A stretch of DNA of 64,000 nucleotides from Prorocentrum cordatum (GCA_963575745.1 CAUYUJ010003424.1:1-64000), one strand, 5' to 3'. Positions 51,770 through 63,420 are shown, counted from the stretch's first letter. Notes: generated by a model from the sequence alone, not told the origin. Numbers and translations: made by a program.

Positions 51770-51945
51770 CTGCACGTTCCCCGAACGTGGCGCACCTGGC
51801 GCGGCTGGAGTATGCGGCACACCTGGCGCACGCGGAGCACGTGCGCATCTGGCGCACCAGGCATGCCCTACACGCTCGGGCCCTAGGGGTGCCTGGCGCG
51901 CGTGGCGCGCCTGGCACGCGTGGCGCACCTCGCCCCAGCGCTGCG
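51770..51945. repeat. TGGCGCACC degenerate tandem repeat
   Basis: Loose repeats of GGCGCACCTGGCGC with CACGCG variants. The possible frames give Ala/His/Arg-rich peptides only. Confidence 0.6.
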
Positions 51946-52129
51946 CACATGGGGTCGGTGTGGTGCCCGGTAGCTGTCCATCCAAAGACGGCCGTTGAAC
52001 ATGCTCAGGCTCGAGTGTTACGTATGTGTTGGGAGGGCGGGTGGGAGTGAGCTCGACGGCTTGCTATCTTTGAGGATGTCTTGACCTCTCGCCCCGCCCC
52101 CTCCCCCGGACCTGTACGGGGCGCCCCGC

Positions 52130-52550
52130 GAGCGGCCAGAGCATCTAAGATGGCCCATGACGGCTCGGAGAGCCCTGGGGGCCCCAAGAGAAGCCCAAGA
52201 GGGCCCCAAGACGGCCCCAAGAGCGCTCCAAGAGCGCTCCGAGAGGGGCTCAAGAGGCGATTTCCAAGGCTCCCGAGAGGGGACACAACTGGAGCTTCCG
52301 CTTGTCTTGTGATCGATCTCCTCCAAGATGGCCCCAAAAGCGCTCGCAAGGCCCCCGAGAGCGCCTCGAGAGGGCCCCGAGAGGCGCCCAGGAGACCCCA
52401 AGAGGCGCCAAAGAGGCCTCCAAGAGGCTCCCAGGATAACCAGAGGCCCCAAGAAGCCCCCCGAGGCACCAAAGACGCTCCAAGGGGCCCCCGTGACCGC
52501 CACGAGGCCCCCAAAACGCTCCAAGAGGCCTCCAACCACTTCCAAGACAC
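52130..52550 (+). repeat. GACGGCC-CAAGAG dispersed repeat patch
   Basis: About 420 bp of GGCCCCAAGACGGCCCCAAGAG and CCCCAAGAGGC units, interrupted near 52270-52320. Confidence 0.65.
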
Positions 52551-52559
52551 ATCCGAGGT

Positions 52560-53690
52560 GACTCCTAGAGGCAACTCGGCTGGGCATCGTTTATGGATGG
52601 GCTGGCGGAGATGCGCGAAGCGTCAAGGATTGGCACCGACCCTCGTCGAAGCAGGATCCTTAACACCCACTGGTTGCAACGTCTGCATGCGAACTTGCCC
52701 CTGGGGGCCCGTCGTGACTCCCGCTCTGCGGGCTCGATAACACGAGGATCAGCGCTGGCGCAACTGGACACTGAGCCTGGCGACCGCCCCCCGCGTAGCA
52801 AACACAAGGCGCTCGCTGGGCCGTGCTTCGCACGATTCAGCAAGAAAACAAACGCATGAGCCGCGCACCAGCGGACGTGAAACTTCGGCAGATCCATGTG
52901 TGCCCCTTCCGCGAAGGCACGGCTCAGCCCTCGCGCGCGCTGCCGCTCTCGCGATGAGAGCGGCGATGCTGGGCGGCGACATCCGGGCCCTATCCCGGGC
53001 ACCCTTTTTTTGATTCCGACACGCGCCCTGGACCCAAGCCGCGTCTCAAGTCAAACGCAGGCAGCTGGGGCCCGACGTTGCGGCCGGCTGCCTGAGGAGA
53101 GGCGCGTTTACCCGAACTCCTCTTCGCAAGCGCGAAAAAACATAAACCAAAAAACACCGTTCAGCGCCCCCAATAACACAAACAACACCGCGCAAGGACG
53201 ACGAGGCCCCGCCGCCCCAGGTGCTGCAGCGCCAGGACGGCGGCAGGGCCCCGCCCCAGATACGGGGCAAGAACGCGGATGCCTGCCCGATGGGGTCAGT
53301 CGCACCGGGCCGCGCGCGTGCAAGGGGATGCCCAGCCGCAGCGGGGGGCTGCAGCTAGCCGCATCGGGCCCTGCGCCAAGGGCGCTGAACAGGCTGGGGG
53401 ACAAAATCTCCAACTCGAAACAATAGACACCAACACCAATCAAACAGTCAGTGACCCTTGAACAAAAACAACCACCCGCAACAGGACGACGAGACCCAGC
53501 CACCCCTGGTGCTGGTGCGCCAGGAGTGTCGCGCACCTGGGTCAGACGGTCGAGCTCCGGCGGAGTCCCGCTGCCAGGCCCACGTTCTTCGGCCGAGATA
53601 TCGCAAAATTCACACGGAACGCCAGGGAGCCTGGGGTGTCTGCCTCGACGGAGGGCCCTCAAGACTGACGCCGCGAATCTAGACCTGGCC
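52560..53690. other. Gene-free stretch, possible 3' region of the non-LTR element
   Basis: No domain recognised. Two related segments (ACAACCACCCGCAACAGGACGACGAGACCC near 53465 and ACAACACCGCGCAAGGACGACGAGGCCCC near 53178) suggest an internal duplication of about 290-bp period. It may include the 3' UTR of the element at 53.7-59.4 kb. Confidence 0.45.
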
Positions 53691-54030
53691 ACCTAGGCCT
53701 CAGTCTTGCAGACTTTGCGACGTTTCTGGAAACGGCCTCCGCAGCTGCATCCGCAGCGGAGGTGGCAGAAATACAGCATGCTGGCATTGGAAAACTGAAG
53801 GGGCGGTGATCTGGTGCCCTCTCTCCAAAATGGTGAGTGCCACTTCGGGAGGCCGGCCAGAGCACCATTCGCCTGAAGGCTTATGGCCCGAGCGACGGGA
53901 GCGGAGGCAGGAAGCGCAACGCCAGAACGTGGCACACCAGATCCATTCCACTCATGATGGTGCTGCTCGGCAGGCGGGGGGGGGGGTCCGCAACTTTGGC
54001 AGGGGCCGCAAATTCGACCCCGTCCAGGTC
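53690..54030 (-). pseudogene. Cys-rich C-terminus of the non-LTR element
   Basis: A frame ending LYFCHLRCGCSCGGRFQKRRKVC near 53720-53770, with paired cysteines and a basic end, suits a C-terminal zinc finger as found in several LINE-like proteins. The upstream part is low-complexity. Confidence 0.4.
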
Positions 54031-54039
54031 GAGCTTGGG

Positions 54040-54870
54040 CCACTATGGTAAAAGTCTGGCGGCGAGTCGAGAGACATTCTCGGCAACTTCGGGCTGCCAG
54101 TCGACGTGGTCCACCTCGGCCTCGGACCCGCGCGGATGGAGAGCAGCTCCTCGATTGGCAGCCCTGTCCGCCTCGTCGCTGCCTTCCTTGAGGAAGCGCT
54201 GCTCACTTGTTAAATCACGGGAATCTGCGACATGGGCCTTCACTTCGTGAAGGGCTGTCGGATGAGGCCCAAGCGCGTTTAATCATGAGCCCGCATCGGG
54301 TCTGTAATAAGCGAGCGTCTCGGCTCTCGCGCGGGAGAAGGCCTTGGCCACATCGAGGCAGTAGGCCAGACTGCCAAACTCGGCCGCCTGGGAGGTCTGG
54401 GGGAACCTGTCCCACTGGGGGGCCCACGTGATCCATTGGAAGTTTCTGTTAGTATCATGCGCAGCTGTGCCCCATCCTGCCCTGCTTAATTCCTCAATTG
54501 CGCGGCGCCCACAGGATCCGTCGAAGAAGATCTCACCCGGGAAATGCTGCTCGTCAACCTCGCCACGTCGAGGAGCTCCCCAATGGGCCACAAGAGGGCC
54601 CTCTGATGCAGGCCCGGGGAAGGAGTCGGACGGGCGCGTGGGAATCCCCTCGGCGAGCAAGTGGGAGGCGCCGAGGCTCGCGGAGGCGAGGTCGATCTCG
54701 CAGCTAGCCTGCAAGACGTCTGGGGCACTCATGTCCTTCCTGAGATCCTCGACCGCTGGGCGCGCCCACATCCGACGCCAAATTGGATCCGAGGGCCCTC
54801 CACGTGAAGAACAACGAACCATCTGGATGTGGTACCCAAGGGAGACAGCGTTTCCCTGGGCCAAGCACGC
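54040..54870 (-). pseudogene. RNase H of the non-LTR element
   Basis: GEIFFDGSCGRRAIEELSRAGWG (Asp at about 54523), then WAPQWDRFPQTSQAAEFGSLAY (Glu near 54385); after a frame change, KAHVADSRDL and GSDEADRAANRGAALHP (last Asp near 54165). Three of the four DEDD residues are visible, and the His before KAHV-type segments fits. A frame change near 54270 separates the halves. Confidence 0.65.
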
Positions 54871-55231
54871 CCCGCAAACGTTGGCTCGGATGCAGCCCCT
54901 GTCGAATCGAAATAGCGTATTTCGGACTCAGTATGCCTCGAATCGCGGAGTCGTAACAAGCCCGCCCTTGAAGTCCGAGCTTCCGCCATGAGAGACGGCG
55001 CAAAGTCCCCGGCCACGCCTTCGTGCAGCGACATATTGACGAGCCGGGGGTGCGCGATGGCGAGGGGGACGGCCACTCCGAGGTCATTCTTCAGCAGCGC
55101 GAAATAAGGCATCGACCAAACGATGCGGGACAGGGGAAGGCACATGCCGCCCATGGGTCCTCTGATCTGCCTCCAAGACTTTGGCGGGCTGGCCCATGCA
55201 CTGCCCCGTGCATCGGGGGGAGACGCAGAAC

Positions 55232-56755
55232 CTAAAGCGACAGGGCGTCTGCTGCACTTGGGCGCCCCAGGTCTCCCTGGAGTATTTGCCGGTCGGAGCA
55301 GTGGCTGCATGGCAACGGTGAGTCATTCTCCAACATGCATAAACTGGTCAGGGACCTCGATCCAGCAGTGGGTTGGACTGACTTCCCGAGACCTGCACGC
55401 AATATTTCCAACTCGTAATCCGATGTCCCGAAGACAGGAGGGACATAGGTAACCGATGCCAGCGGTCCTGGAACGAAAACCCACCTGGAAAAATGTCCCA
55501 AGGCTTGCCGACGCCTGATCACTCGTTTCACCCTCTGACGGAAAATACGCATTCGTGCAGCCGCTGTCTTGCCTCGACCTTTGGTGCGACGGGCCTGTCC
55601 AGCCCCGTCATCGGCGCTTAAATTGACGGCGGTGTGAACTTGATCCTCTGGACCGCCGTGAGCTACTAAGCATTTGTCCAGAACCAGCCCGACCCATTTG
55701 GTGGGGGCCACCACTGCGGCCTTACCAGGAGAGATACAAGACCCCATATCGTCTTCCAGGGCCAGGGCCAAGGAAAGGGAAGCCTGCTTTAACGACGACG
55801 CGACCGACTGCCCAAGGAGCCGGTGGACCGCCGTCGTCAATGTAGATGTCTAGCTGGACCTGGTAGGGGGGGCTACATTGTGGGGGTGATATAGACCCTG
55901 ACGAATGACGTGGCAAACCCGCATCCAGGCACCACCCCGTGCCCACAACAATGAAGCCAGTGGAGCATACTTCGCAAGGATATACAGCAGGCTCCACGCT
56001 CGGCCTTGACAACAGCCCTGTGTATCTACTCAGGGAAGTTGGGGGCCTCGCACCTGTCGGCGAGCTTGGGGAGCCCCACGGACCCGTAGAATTTGTGGAG
56101 GCCCCATCGGACCTTGCAAGCGCTTCTGCCCTTCCCCACGGCGTTCCCATTCCGAATCGGTTGGCGGTGGACGACGTCCAGGGCAGATTTGAAAGCGCCC
56201 GCGGCGAGGTAAGTTCTCTGATTTTCGGTTCCCCACAGCCGAGCGCAATGCCTGCGGGCGCGAGCCCACATTCCACGCACAAAAAAAAAAACGAGCAGAG
56301 GCCGATGGGCCTATACCCTCGCGCGGCTTCGCAAGAACCACGGTGGCAATGACCTGGGCCTGGTTGGGCATGAGCCCCGCGCGCTCCATCATGTGGAACA
56401 TGGCGCACACAGCTGATAGGAGCTCCGGTTGCAGAACAAAAGAATGGCGCACGTGGAAGCCACCCACGCCAGATGCGGACCCCCTCGCATACGAATTACT
56501 CACAGCGATCACATCGCCCGCGCAAAGCGGCCTCAGCCCTTCCAGATACTCAATGGGGAACCCTTCGGCATCAGGAGGCTGCGTTTTCAAGTTTCGAAGC
56601 TTCCCGAACCGCGCGCCCCCGGCCCGGGGCAGGGAGAGGGGGCCCAACAGACGATGCCCTCCGTGGAGAGGGTAGTCGAAGCAATCCACGGCTTCGACAC
56701 CCTGGTCCAGCGGCGCGCATTCTCCCCGCCCCTGTCGATCCCATCCAAGAGCCAA
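55232..56755 (-). pseudogene. Reverse transcriptase of the non-LTR element
   Basis: Frame 1 (56755 down): SASGVGGFHVRHSFVLQPELL, MMERAGLMPNQAQVIATVVLAKPREG, then a frame change into IGLCSFFFLCVECG. Another frame carries RT motif A as RWGLHKFYGSVG (about 56110), where F/W-D-L-x-K-F-Y is expected, so the catalytic Asp is Gly. Motif C is intact: LDIYIDDGG at 55826-55856. The thumb (GRGKTAAARMRIFRQRVKRV, ASVTYVPPVFGTSDYELE) follows in the frame ending 55232. At least four frame changes. Confidence 0.7.
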
Positions 56756-57039
56756 CTGTGCCGAGCCATCAATGACCGCTGCGAGGACGACCTAGCATAT
56801 TCTTCTACTCTAGGTTCGAGAAGAGCTTGAACTTCGAGGGGGTCTCCTGGATCTCCGTGGACGCCCCCAATCCCAGACGCCAATTCCAGACATTGCTGAT
56901 ACAGCTCCAGGAACTCACCCAAAGACTGGAAGACGCTGGAAGGTGGATCCTGGAGATGGGAACGACATCGATTGAACGCGCAAGAGCTGCTGCCGGCCAG
57001 CCCCCAATATGAACCTGGTAGTCATAGAAAGCCATCTAG

Positions 57040-57842
57040 CCGAGTGCAGTCGAGGGCCCCTTCAAGAAGCCTGGGAGTCCTGATCGAGGGCGGAGGTCCA
57101 AGCAGGCGGCAGATCCATGTCGACATTAGCACGCTCCAATATAGCACTGCGATCTGCAGGTCGAGGCCGCGGACCGATCGGGCGCTCTACGGGCAGCTAG
57201 GGGGGTCGAGGAAAGTGAAGGCCTGCGCGCAGCCAACGTCGGGCGAAAGAGAAGGCGAACTGGAGCGTGGGCCCTGATGTCCGTGCCGAGCACGGGCCCC
57301 ACGGCCTGCAAGCAACGCGTGGGGCCTGGCGAGGGAATGAAAACATCCAACGTCCTGACTCCTGAGCCAAGCCAGCCTGGGACAGGGGAGGTTGCCAGCA
57401 CATGTGGCGCCATGTTAGAATCGCCCCCGATGCAGCGCGGGCCCTCGCGCTCGCCGCGCCGAGCTCCGACCTCGGCGAAAATGCGGAGGCCCCTGTCCGA
57501 GAGATCCTCGCAATTGTAAAGGCAAACCGAATTGAACGAGGTTTGGGCCGCTCCAGAGACCAACGCGATACCACTGAGAGCCCTGTGGGGGGCAACGACA
57601 GCATCAACCTCAGGATCGTAAAATCCGAAGTGCTGCCGAACCAAAATTGCCACCCCAGCGGACATTCCCCCATCTCTGAGCGCGGGCGCGGAACGAGCTT
57701 TCCATCCCCTCTTCATCGCCCATTGTCCTGCCATCGCAATCTCGCCAACGGCAACGAGGCGACGCCCCTGGATCATAAGTGCGTCCGAAATCGAGGTAGC
57801 GACCGAGGGCTCCACGGCAGACCGCGCCGCACAGCCGATCAC
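57040..57842 (-). pseudogene. Endonuclease (EEP type) of the non-LTR element
   Basis: Reads SDALMIQGRRLVAVGE, WAMKRGWKARSAPALRDGG, MSAGVAILVRQHFG and RCIGGDSNMAPHVL, ending RTLDVFIPS. This matches the exonuclease-endonuclease-phosphatase fold of LINE elements: MIQ-E-x-R/H-L (catalytic Glu), GGDFNM (Asp, Asn) and TxIDYF. Here the Glu is Gly (MIQGRRL) and GGDFN is GGDSN. The enzyme would nick target DNA; the Glu loss predicts it is dead. The final catalytic His is not identified. Confidence 0.7.
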
Positions 57843-59397
57843 TTCAGCCGCTCACTGGAACGCGCAGGCAGGGCAACGCGGCACTGGAAGAAAATTGGCC
57901 GGGTCGAACGATAGCGCCCCCCCCCCCCCCGCCGGCGGGGTGCCTGAAACACTCGCTGGTCCAATGACTGGCGTCGGCGGAGGCGGCGCCGGCGCAAGTG
58001 CCCCCCGCCCGCCCGGGGTGGCCCCATTGGAATGGCGGCGGGGTTTCGACGGCGAGAAGCGAGAGAGCCCCCCCCCCTGCCGAGTGACCAAGACACACGC
58101 GGCACTCCCCGCGGCGACCAATCGGACGTCATCGGCAGGGGGCGCTGGGAGCTGCTCTGCAAAGCGGCCCCCTTGGCGATGCGAGCGGCGCCCGCCCGCG
58201 CACTGGCGAACAACGCCTCGCCTGCGACTGAGTCGGCGACTGGGGCCGCCGGACCGGGGCAATCCCCAGCTCCATCACTGGGCCCCGCTGCCCCTGCGCC
58301 CCCCGAAGCGCGCGCCCCGCCAGCAGCGGCGGCGTCAGGGGCGCCCGCAGTGGCCTGGCCGTCGTTGGTATTGTGCTTCTCGTCCGACAAGCGCGCGACC
58401 TGTGCGCGGCGGGCCTCGTCGGCGTTCTCGACGGTGTCGGCTGCGGACTGGAACGGCTCCTTCGCCGTGGCTTGGAGCACGGCGACGAGGCGGGCCTGTC
58501 TGGCGTTGAGCTCTTTGATGTCGTCCTGCTCCGCCAGCCGCGTGGAATCGCCAACGTCGAAGGCGCCCCCGACATCGATGTCGAATGCGTCAGCGGAGCC
58601 CGCCGGCAGCGCGTCCAGGGCAATGGGCAGAGCAGCCGACTCCCTGGGGCCTCCCCGCTTGGCCACGCTGGCAAGCTTGGCGGCCATCTCCTCGTACTTC
58701 TTGTCATGTTCGTCCAACTCGGCGTTGGGCGCGCCGACCGCAGCCCGCCGCTCTTCGAGCTGATTCTCCAGCGAGGCCACGTTGGCCATGGTCGCCTGGA
58801 GCTCGCCGGCGCGCTGGATGCGTGCCTTTTGCACCTGGGCCAGCTGATCCTCCACGGGAACAGCTTTGGGCACCGCCTGAGACTCGGCCTTCGCCAGCGA
58901 GTGGGCCAGCTGCAAATATCGAGTGATCTCCGCTGCGGGCCTGCCCTCCTTCGCGCGGAGCGCGGCCATCTGCGCCGCCTCCGCGGTCGCGGGAGACTGC
59001 AAGACAGGCCCGGGAGGAACGGGCTGCCCAAGACCGCCAGCACCACCTCTGCCAGACGCCCTGTGGTCTCCTTGAGCCTGCCCCTTGCCGAACCACCTCC
59101 TCCCCCTTTCCTCGCCGCAGCCGAAGAGCGCGGGGGGGGAGGGGGGGCGGGGGGCTGGTCGACCGCGGCGAAAGGCGAAGAGGCCCACGCGCCGCCAGGC
59201 GGTTTGGGCTCGGGGACTTCCACCCCGGCCAGCGGCGAGTAGCAGGCTTTGCACCTCTTGTAGTGGAGCAGGTTCTTCTTGCAGCCGCGCGCCGCGCATG
59301 CGGCCGCCTTGGGCTTGCCGCCCCCTCCTGGCCGCCCCCTCCTGGCCATTTCCACTGCTGGGAGGAGACCGAAAACCGAAAACCGAAGGAGGACCAA
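57839..59397 (-). pseudogene. ORF1 of the non-LTR element
   Basis: The N-terminus (frame beginning MARRGRPGGGGKPKAAACAA near 59350) has a Cys motif CAARGCKKNLLHYKRCKACY, a likely zinc-binding site. After a frame change near 59050 the other frame carries a helical stretch VEDQLAQVQKARIQRAGEL, then SLENQLEERRAAVG and DEHDKKYEEMAAKLA, a coiled coil of about 90 residues, then Ala/Gly-rich linker. ORF1 proteins bind element RNA and form RNPs. Because the zinc motif and coiled coil lie in different frames, the copy is broken. The start is tentative. Confidence 0.6.
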
Positions 59398-59569
59398 AGA
59401 CCGAAGGAGGTGCCATCTCTTCGTCGCCTGGAACTGAAGAAGCCCGCCCCCTCGGTGAAGGCTGAAAAGGATGCCAGGTTCAAGAGCCTTGAACTAGCCT
59501 CGAAATTGAACCTCCTGAGTCGGTGGGAAGCGCGGGTTGGGCCCCCGCGTCTTCGGCGAAATCCGTGCC

Positions 59570-59632
59570 CTACCCCCGCCGCCCATCGAAGTCTCTGAAC
59601 CGTTGATCGGCGAGGGTGAGGTTCGGACGTCG
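59570..59632 (+). repeat. Short dispersed repeat, copy 1
   Basis: CGCCGCCCATCGAAGTCTCTGAACCGTTGATCGGCGAGGGT is closely similar to 62598-62640. It lies about 200 bp upstream of ORF1 of the non-LTR element and could be part of its 5' region. Confidence 0.65.
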
Positions 59633-59639
59633 CCGTCGA

Positions 59640-60650
59640 GAAGCGGGAACGCCACTCTGGGGCGCAGTCTGCGCGCTCAGGTGGAGGCGAAGAGTTCGCC
59701 CGCTCGGCGCGCGGTCCCGTTCCTGCTTCCCTGGCGACTTGCCGAGCGAGAACAGGCCCGACGCAGCCACCACATGCAGGGGCATCTGCGCGGCGCTTGC
59801 GCTCGGCACGCCCGGGCTGGGCAGGGGAACGTCGGGCGCGACAACCAAACGGCTGATATCGCAACAGACAAACAACGGCAGCTGAAACACCATCGCCTTT
59901 TTGCATCCAGTGGACTGCGTCCGCGGCGATACCGATAGCGAGTCCGGTTCAAAATGGGGCAGGGACGGTTGCAGGTATTAGTCACAATTCTTGCCATACC
60001 GCTTCTGATCCTCAAGAACAACATTTCGACCGCTCACGCGCGCCTGCTGCTTCCAAGGACTGAACAATCGAAGACATGTGGAGCGCGTCCAAACGGCACC
60101 GTCATTCGCGAGCGAAAGCTGCTTCGAACAAGTACGCGCGGCACTGCGGCGATATTGACATGTCGCGTTTCTTTCGCGCGTGGTCCACGAAGCGGGAGCG
60201 CCTCTTTCAAGCGGAATCTGCGCGGTGCTCAAACTAGGGCCAGGGCTGCATTTTGCACGCTCGCACGCGATCCCGCTTCTGGCGGGTTGGCGATAGGAAG
60301 AAGTGTACCGCGCCTGGGCGAGAACATATCATGGCGAACTACACATGCAATGCGCTGAGGCGAGAAATACATTCCTGCGTTCGATCGCGCGCGATGCGCG
60401 CCGCATCCCATCCCTGCCCCGCCTTTTGCCACGTCGCGAACAAAACGCCCATGCTGACGATAGGAACCGAACAATTACATGTACCACCTCTTTCCTCCTT
60501 CCATCTCCTCGGATGCCGCCCCATGTTTGGGATCGGGGAGGAACGGTGTGGATGTGTAAAACCGTCCTCCCCCAGCGACAGGAGGACGCCGTCTGAGTAG
60601 TTTCTCCAAATAGGCTTGCCCTAAAAGTGTCCTAGCTCATCATAAGTACG
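59640..60650. other. Gene-free stretch
   Basis: No gene, RNA gene or strong repeat recognised. CGATCGCGCGCG-type CpG-rich stretches occur at 60250-60400. Confidence 0.4.
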
Positions 60651-60654
60651 TGGT

Positions 60655-60985
60655 CTTTAGGACACCCCCCCTTTTTTCAAATGGCGCCCCCTTTTTCCAA
60701 TGCCCCCAACATTGTTTCCAATGGCACTTGCTTGCTTGCTCTTGCGTGTTTGCTCTCGCTTGCTTGCTCTTGTTTGCCCTTGCTTGCTTGCACTTGATCG
60801 GTGGTTCTTGCTTGCCTGTTATTGCTCGCTTGCGCTTGCTTGCTTCCGCTTGCTTGCTTGATGTTGCTCCTCCCGTTCTCCTCCCGTCCTGCCCCCGTCC
60901 TCTTTTCGTCCTCCTCCCATCCTGCTCTCGTCCTCCTCCTGTCCTCCTCCTGTCCTCCCATCGATTTGGAGTCAACGCTGGCGGA
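60655..60985. repeat. Dispersed TTGCTTGC repeat, copy 2
   Basis: Same order of parts and same orientation as 13616-13925, with about 85-90% similarity by eye in the CTTGCTTGC core and the ATTTGGAGTCAACGCT end. Confidence 0.85.
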
Positions 60986-62275
60986 TATTTCTTGTTGCGG
61001 CCCGCACGGGCACAGGCGCAGACGCCAGCCGAACTGGGCGTGGCAAGCGCGCGTGCGCACACGCCCGCGGGGACCGTACCCGGGACCCCCTTTTGGGCGG
61101 GGCGAGGCGACATGGGGAGTACTGAAGGGGAGGGTTCGCGAACGAGCGGAATAGGAAACGGGGCAAAAACAACAGGGGAATCATGGAGCGGGAAGGAGTA
61201 CATGGGGGGAGTAGTGAAGAGAGCAGTAGCGAGGGGGTCGCAAACCTCCCGGTGCCGGAGGAACCACCGTATCGAGGACGGCGCCCGGCGGCGGACGGGA
61301 CCAGCTGCGTGCCAGCTGGGGCACGGCGCGTGTGAGGGGTGCGCCGAGTGCCCCGCAGCCCCGACGTCATGATTGGTTCCCCTCTACCAGGGGGACGTAA
61401 GACCCGGGTACCGGGGACTCGGAAATCACCGACGAGGTCGTCAACAAAAATGACGAGGCCGAGCCTGCATTTTGACGAGGCCTCCCGCTGCAGACATCCC
61501 ACGAAACTCCTCCTCGTCAAAATCCGAGGCGCGGTCGTCAAAAAACGATGGCGAACCCGAGTCCTGGCAAACCCGGGTCTTACGCTCCCCCGACTATAGC
61601 TCTCTGAGGGCCACGAGGGCCCCAGATGGGAAGCAGGACCGGGCAGCCCTACGGGCGAGCACGGGCGACAAGTGGGGGGCAGCGCGGGCGGCAGAAAAGG
61701 GGCCATCTGGGGCCCCAGAGGGGGCCTCGGGGGCCCGAGAGGGGCACCTCTCTCCCCCCCCCCACTCATCGCCCCCCATAAATAGGGGGGAAACAAACCT
61801 ACCTCGCTTCTGACCACCCTCGCTTCCAAGAGATACCAAACGATGCCAGATTGCAGCCTGTGCTGGTCAGGCCGCTTGACGAGGAGGCGCGTGGTACGGC
61901 TTGGTTTTGCCTGGAAGCGAAAGCGGGGTAGGTAATTCACGCTCTGAATAAAGTCGCGCCCAAAGAGCCCTGGAGCTCTTTCCGGCGCCAGTCAGGGAAC
62001 GTCGCAAAAATTTGCCGGAACTTCCAGCGTGTCCCAGACGCGTCCTCCGCTTCGTTTCCAATACGCTTGCCGCACGCCTTTCCGCAGCTCCTTCGAAGCC
62101 CTTCCGGGGCTCCTGCGAAGCCCCTTCACAACGTGGGCCTCCAAACGTCTCGACAATTCCCCGGGACCCGCTTTTCATCCTGCGTCGTTCTTGGGACGAG
62201 CCCGAAGCCCAGCCGAAAACAGCGAGAAACCTTCCGACTCGAGGTGGTCTGGGTTGGGCGGGACCGAGGCTGGGG
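60986..62275. other. Gene-free stretch
   Basis: No supported gene. A short hairpin CCCCCCATAAATAGGGGGG occurs near 61775. The open frames, including long minus-strand ones, carry no motif. Confidence 0.4.
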
Positions 62276-62281
62276 CTCAAC

Positions 62282-62345
62282 GAGGACGAGGAGGAGGAGG
62301 AGGAGGAGGAGGAGGAGGAGGGGGAGGAGGGGGGAGGAGAGAGGT
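62282..62345. repeat. (GAG)n tract
   Basis: GAGGAG repeat of about 60 bp. Confidence 0.9.
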
Positions 62346-62529
62346 GGGCTCTCCTCTCGCCGACGCCCCAATCCAGAAGTCTTACGGCACGCGGCCGAGG
62401 CCGCGTCGGCGATGCATCGGCGACGCTGGTGTGAAGACGCGTCGCCGATCTTCCAGACGCACACGTCGGTGGTGTCCAGCGGAGATGCGGTGCGCTGGGC
62501 ACTCCGTGTGCTCCTCGGCGGCATCCGAG

Positions 62530-62665
62530 CCCTGCCCCCACCAACCATCGATCCTCCTGCATCGATGGGAGGCGGGGGTAGGGTTCAGATTCCACGCCGC
62601 CGCCCATCGAGTTGCCTGAATCGTTGACCGGCGAGGGTACGGTTCTGATTGCGCCGCCGACTGGA
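62530..62665 (+). repeat. Short dispersed repeat, copy 2, with inverted ATCGAT half
   Basis: 62598-62640 matches 59577-59620. The preceding CCATCGATCCTCCTGCATCGATGG (62545-62570) forms a hairpin and shares GGCGGGGGTAGGG with the complement of the first copy. Confidence 0.6.
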
Positions 62666-62754
62666 GTCACCGCAGCTGCTGCTGGACGTGTCTGGACGTC
62701 CGCCACGACCTGTTTGGGCCTGAGGGGGGACGATCAGGGGGACTGATTCAGGGG

Positions 62755-62815
62755 GGAATCGGCGACACATTGGCGATACATCGGCGATACAGTAGACACA
62801 CACACACACACACAC
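62755..62815. repeat. GGCGATACAT repeat and (CA)n
   Basis: Three GGCGATACATC-like units followed by (CA)9. A related GGCGATGCATCGGCGACG is at 62408. Confidence 0.75.
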
Positions 62816-63420
62816 GGTAACAACTTCTGCTGTAAACATTCGTGGGGCACATTTTTCGCCGAGCTTTGAGGGGAAATACACTTAAGTTTCTGTGGGTCCT
62901 TGGGGCCCCGAGAGGGGAAGAAATTTCCGTGGGGCACCTGCTAGCATGCCGAATGTTGATGTGATGTGCCTCCTGTAGGCCCCCGATCGCGCATTCGGGC
63001 AACTATCGGCGATCAATGGGTGATAGAGGGGTTGATACCCCAGAGCATATCCCTCCTGGACATTGCCATAGATATTCCCTCCCCATCCCCCCCTAGGGAA
63101 CAACAATGTACCAATACTGCTACTCCCTGGACCTCTCCCAGGGCGCGTTCTGACCAGAATTCCAAACAGATTCCAGCCCGCGTGGCGACGATGGACTCCC
63201 AGGAGGCCCAAAACAGGCCAAGGAAGGGTAGCACGGGTGCCCATTCCTCCTCAATCCGCCCCCGCCCCGTGGTACCCCCCCGTCCCGCCGCTGCTTGACG
63301 TGCGTGGTGAAGTCGAAGTCGTACGGTTCGATGTGGCGCAGGCCTTTCGGGTGGGTGCCAATGGGGGGTGACCCAAATCGGGGGTGAAGGGAAAAACCCC
63401 CAAAGGGCCCTGCAGGGCTA
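62816..63420. other. Gene-free stretch
   Basis: No gene or clear repeat recognised. Confidence 0.4.

Larger units (their letters stand above)
53690..59420 (-). mobile_element. Long but decayed non-LTR retrotransposon
   Basis: In the sense direction: ORF1 with a Cys-rich motif and coiled coil (59.4-57.84 kb), apurinic-type endonuclease (57.84-57.1), reverse transcriptase (56.75-55.2), RNase H (54.9-54.1) and a Cys/His-rich C-terminus (54.0-53.7). This domain order is that of dinoflagellate LINE-like elements with RNase H. Frame changes occur in every part, the endonuclease Glu is Gly, and the RT motif A Asp is Gly. I saw no poly(A) tail or target duplication. Confidence 0.75.
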
